Below, piece after piece: positions 62,459 through 64,000 of a stretch of DNA of 64,000 nt. Each line of letters starts with the position of its first letter. The first letter of the stretch is position 1. Location: positions 1 to 64,000 of the forward strand of contig CALVEZ010000012.1 of NCBI GenBank assembly GCA_944326695.1, written 5' to 3'. Made by a program: the position numbers and the translations under genes. Below the pieces are notes generated by a model. The model did no database searches and was not told the DNA's origin. It saw only the letters and a program-made list of their open reading frames with translations. The DNA comes from Candidatus Bilophila faecipullorum. GTDB taxonomy: Bacteria; Desulfobacterota; Desulfovibrionia; Desulfovibrionales; Desulfovibrionaceae.

Positions 62459-63903
62459 CCCAAAATCTCCCGCACGGTTTGCTGATCGCTGAAGGGATGC
62501 TTGACCGCGCCGATCTGCTGCGTGCTCTCATGGCCTTTGCCCGCGATGAGCAGCGCGTCTCCGGGCCGCACGAGGGAAAGCCCCTTTTCGATGGCGCGGC
62601 GGCGGTCCACCTCGGCCACGACTTCGGCGGCCCCGGCAAGGCCGGGCATGACGTCAGCCATGATCGCCTCGGGCTCTTCGTGGCGCGGGTTGTCGGAGGT
62701 GAGCACGGCCACATCCGAAAGCCGGGCCACAGCCTCGCCCATGAGCGGACGCTTGGCCCGGTCACGGTTGCCGCCGCAGCCGAAGACGGTGACGATGCGT
62801 TTGAAGCCCGCCCCGCGCAGCGCGGTCAGCACGTTGACGAGGGCATCCGGCGTGTGCGCGTAGTCCACGAAAACATCAAGCTTTTGCGGATTCATGATGC
62901 GCTCAAGACGCCCGGGCACGCCGCAGAAGGCCTCAAAACAGCCGAAAGCTTCGGGATCGAGGCCGAAGCCCAGAGCCACGGCTTGCACGGCCAGCAGGTT
63001 TTCGGCGTTGTAGTTGCCCACGAGGGGCGACGTGAATTCCCACTCGCGGCCCTCGAAACGGGCGTGCAGCCGCAGCCCGGCGGTAGTGCTGGACAGGACC
63101 GTGCCCCGCATGTAGCGCCGCGCCGGGCTCTCGGAGGAGAGGCCGAAACCGACGGCATCCGGGAGCATGGCCGCCAGACGCGCGCCCCACGGGTTGTCGG
63201 TGCCCACGGCCATGACCCGGCCCGGGAAGGGCTTGCCGTCCTCGTCAAGGAAGAGTTTGGCCTTGGCCTTGAAATAGGATTCCATGTCGTGATGGTAATC
63301 GAGATGGTCCTGCGTAAGGTTGGAGAAGACGGCCCCGCCGAAGTCCACGCCCGCCACGCGATCCTGATCGAGAGCGTGGGAGGAAACCTCCATAAAGGCC
63401 ATCTCCACGCCTGCCGCGCGCATGCCCCCAAGCATGGCGTGCACGTCGAGGCAGTCCGGGGTGGTCATGGGCGCGTCCTCGCGGTGCCCGGGCCAGCGGT
63501 AGGAAACCGTGCCGAGGACGCCCGTCCTCTTCCCCGCCGAAGCGAAAAGGTGATCGAGCAGGTAGGTGGCCGTCGTCTTGCCGTTGGTCCCGGTCACGCC
63601 GACCACGGGGAAAGACAGGGAGGCCGTGCCGTAGCGGGCCCGGGCCAGAAGGCCGAGCGCCTGACGCGGATCGGCGCAGTCCACCACTTCGGCCTCGCCG
63701 CAGGCCCCGGCGTGCTCGGGACGGCAGACCACATAGGCCGCGCCCCGGCCCACAGCGTCCGCAATGAAGTGTCCGCCGTCGGCGCTGCCGCCGGGCAAAG
63801 CCACGAACACGCAGCCGGGCGTCACCTTGCGCGAATCGATGCACAGCGCAAGCCCCTGCGCGGCCACCTGAGATTCCAGTAATGAAAGCGAATACATACC
63901 CAT
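62449..63903 (-). CDS. murE: UDP-MurNAc-L-Ala-D-Glu--meso-diaminopimelate ligase MurE
   Basis: A 484-residue Mur ligase. The ATP loop is GVTGTNGKTTATYLL, followed by MEVSSHALDQDRV and NLTQDHLDYHHDMESYF, with the domain 2 motif VFVDYAHTPDAL. TSDNPRHEEP contains DNPR, the signature of enzymes that add meso-diaminopimelate rather than lysine, so the wall is of the Gram-negative type. The ATG at 63903 overlaps the ftsI stop (TAATG). An ATG at 63897 is the alternative. Confidence 0.95.
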   Translation of the reverse strand: MGMYSLSLLESQVAAQGLALCIDSRKVTPGCVFVALPGGSADGGHFIADAVGRGAAYVVCRPEHAGACGEAEVVDCADPRQALGLLARARYGTASLSFPVVGVTGTNGKTTATYLLDHLFASAGKRTGVLGTVSYRWPGHREDAPMTTPDCLDVHAMLGGMRAAGVEMAFMEVSSHALDQDRVAGVDFGGAVFSNLTQDHLDYHHDMESYFKAKAKLFLDEDGKPFPGRVMAVGTDNPWGARLAAMLPDAVGFGLSSESPARRYMRGTVLSSTTAGLRLHARFEGREWEFTSPLVGNYNAENLLAVQAVALGFGLDPEAFGCFEAFCGVPGRLERIMNPQKLDVFVDYAHTPDALVNVLTALRGAGFKRIVTVFGCGGNRDRAKRPLMGEAVARLSDVAVLTSDNPRHEEPEAIMADVMPGLAGAAEVVAEVDRRRAIEKGLSLVRPGDALLIAGKGHESTQQIGAVKHPFSDQQTVREILGCA

Positions 63904-64000
63904 TATTCCTGCTCCGAAAGCCAGAGGACGGACTCGGGGGCGGCATCCTTGCTGTCCCACCGGACGCCCGCTTCCGGCGTTTGTCGTACCACTCGTGCGC
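63903..64000 (-). CDS. ftsI: Probable FtsI (penicillin-binding protein), C-terminal fragment
   Basis: The last 31 codons of a minus-strand gene run in from the right edge. The peptide ARVVRQTPEAGVRWDS followed by a short acidic tail, ending EQE and TAA (63903-63905), resembles the end of a PASTA repeat. Some delta-proteobacterial and Gram-positive division transpeptidases carry such repeats after the transpeptidase domain. Position directly before murE is where ftsI lies in dcw clusters. The catalytic part is outside the window, so the name rests mostly on position. Confidence 0.6.
   Translation of the reverse strand, partial: ARVVRQTPEAGVRWDSKDAAPESVLWLSEQE

Overview
The window is GC-rich (roughly 60-65% by eye) with short intergenic AT-rich patches. 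The gene set points to an anaerobic, respiratory, Gram-negative bacterium, most likely a member of the Desulfovibrionaceae (Desulfovibrio/Bilophila type). It has a two-gene SufC-SufB Fe-S system, a selenocysteine formate dehydrogenase with an NrfD-type anchor, a rubrerythrin, a small periplasmic c-type cytochrome, and a dcw cluster whose MurE carries the meso-diaminopimelate motif. The family assignment is inference; no rRNA, tRNA or CRISPR array is visible.

Layout, left to right. 1-2658: the C-terminus of a UxaA-family hydro-lyase, then sufC-sufB. 2973-7042: a divergent metal-resistance locus (CadR/PbrR-like MerR regulator and a His/Cys-rich Zn/Cd/Pb P1B-ATPase with two tandem MerR-type promoters), followed by a GGAA tract and two decayed gene fragments. 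7570-11360: a three-gene operon encoding a diheme cytochrome c and two CydA-like membrane proteins carrying heme-c domains, a candidate non-quinol member of the cytochrome bd superfamily. 11573-16636: a convergent formate dehydrogenase operon (alpha with in-frame UGA and SECIS, four-cluster ferredoxin beta, NrfD-like gamma). 17120-24311: transporters, a two-domain acyltransferase resembling the ornithine-lipid synthase OlsF, and an alpha/beta hydrolase. 24635-24794: an AT-rich segment with terminal inverted repeats. 24868-32161: a LysR-linked cluster of hydrolases, a flavodoxin-like protein, a cyclophilin-like protein and an MFS exporter.

32430-39905 is the phosphate locus: pstS-pstC-pstA leftward and phoB-phoR-pstB-phoU rightward from a shared control region with Pho-box-like repeats. 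40180-49090 is a mixed housekeeping stretch: rubrerythrin, YigZ-family protein, threonine aldolase, glycosyltransferase, cytochrome c, acetyltransferase, a MocR-type regulator lacking its PLP lysine, PHP phosphoesterase, Trm112-like protein and a lipoprotein. 49411-64000 is the dcw cell-division and wall cluster on the minus strand: (ftsI)-murE-murF-mraY-murD-ftsW-murG-murC, a 714-base gap, then murB-ftsQ-ftsA-ftsZ and a strong terminator.

Three long simple-sequence repeats (GGAA x9; AAG x13 plus ATG/GAT/GAG; GA x20) lie in intergenic positions, which is unusual for a 64-kb bacterial window. The observations most worth following are the CydA-pair/cytochrome-c operon, the Lys-to-Glu change in the MocR regulator, the Sec-dependent formate dehydrogenase with no visible Tat leader, and the LysR-linked hydrolase cluster.
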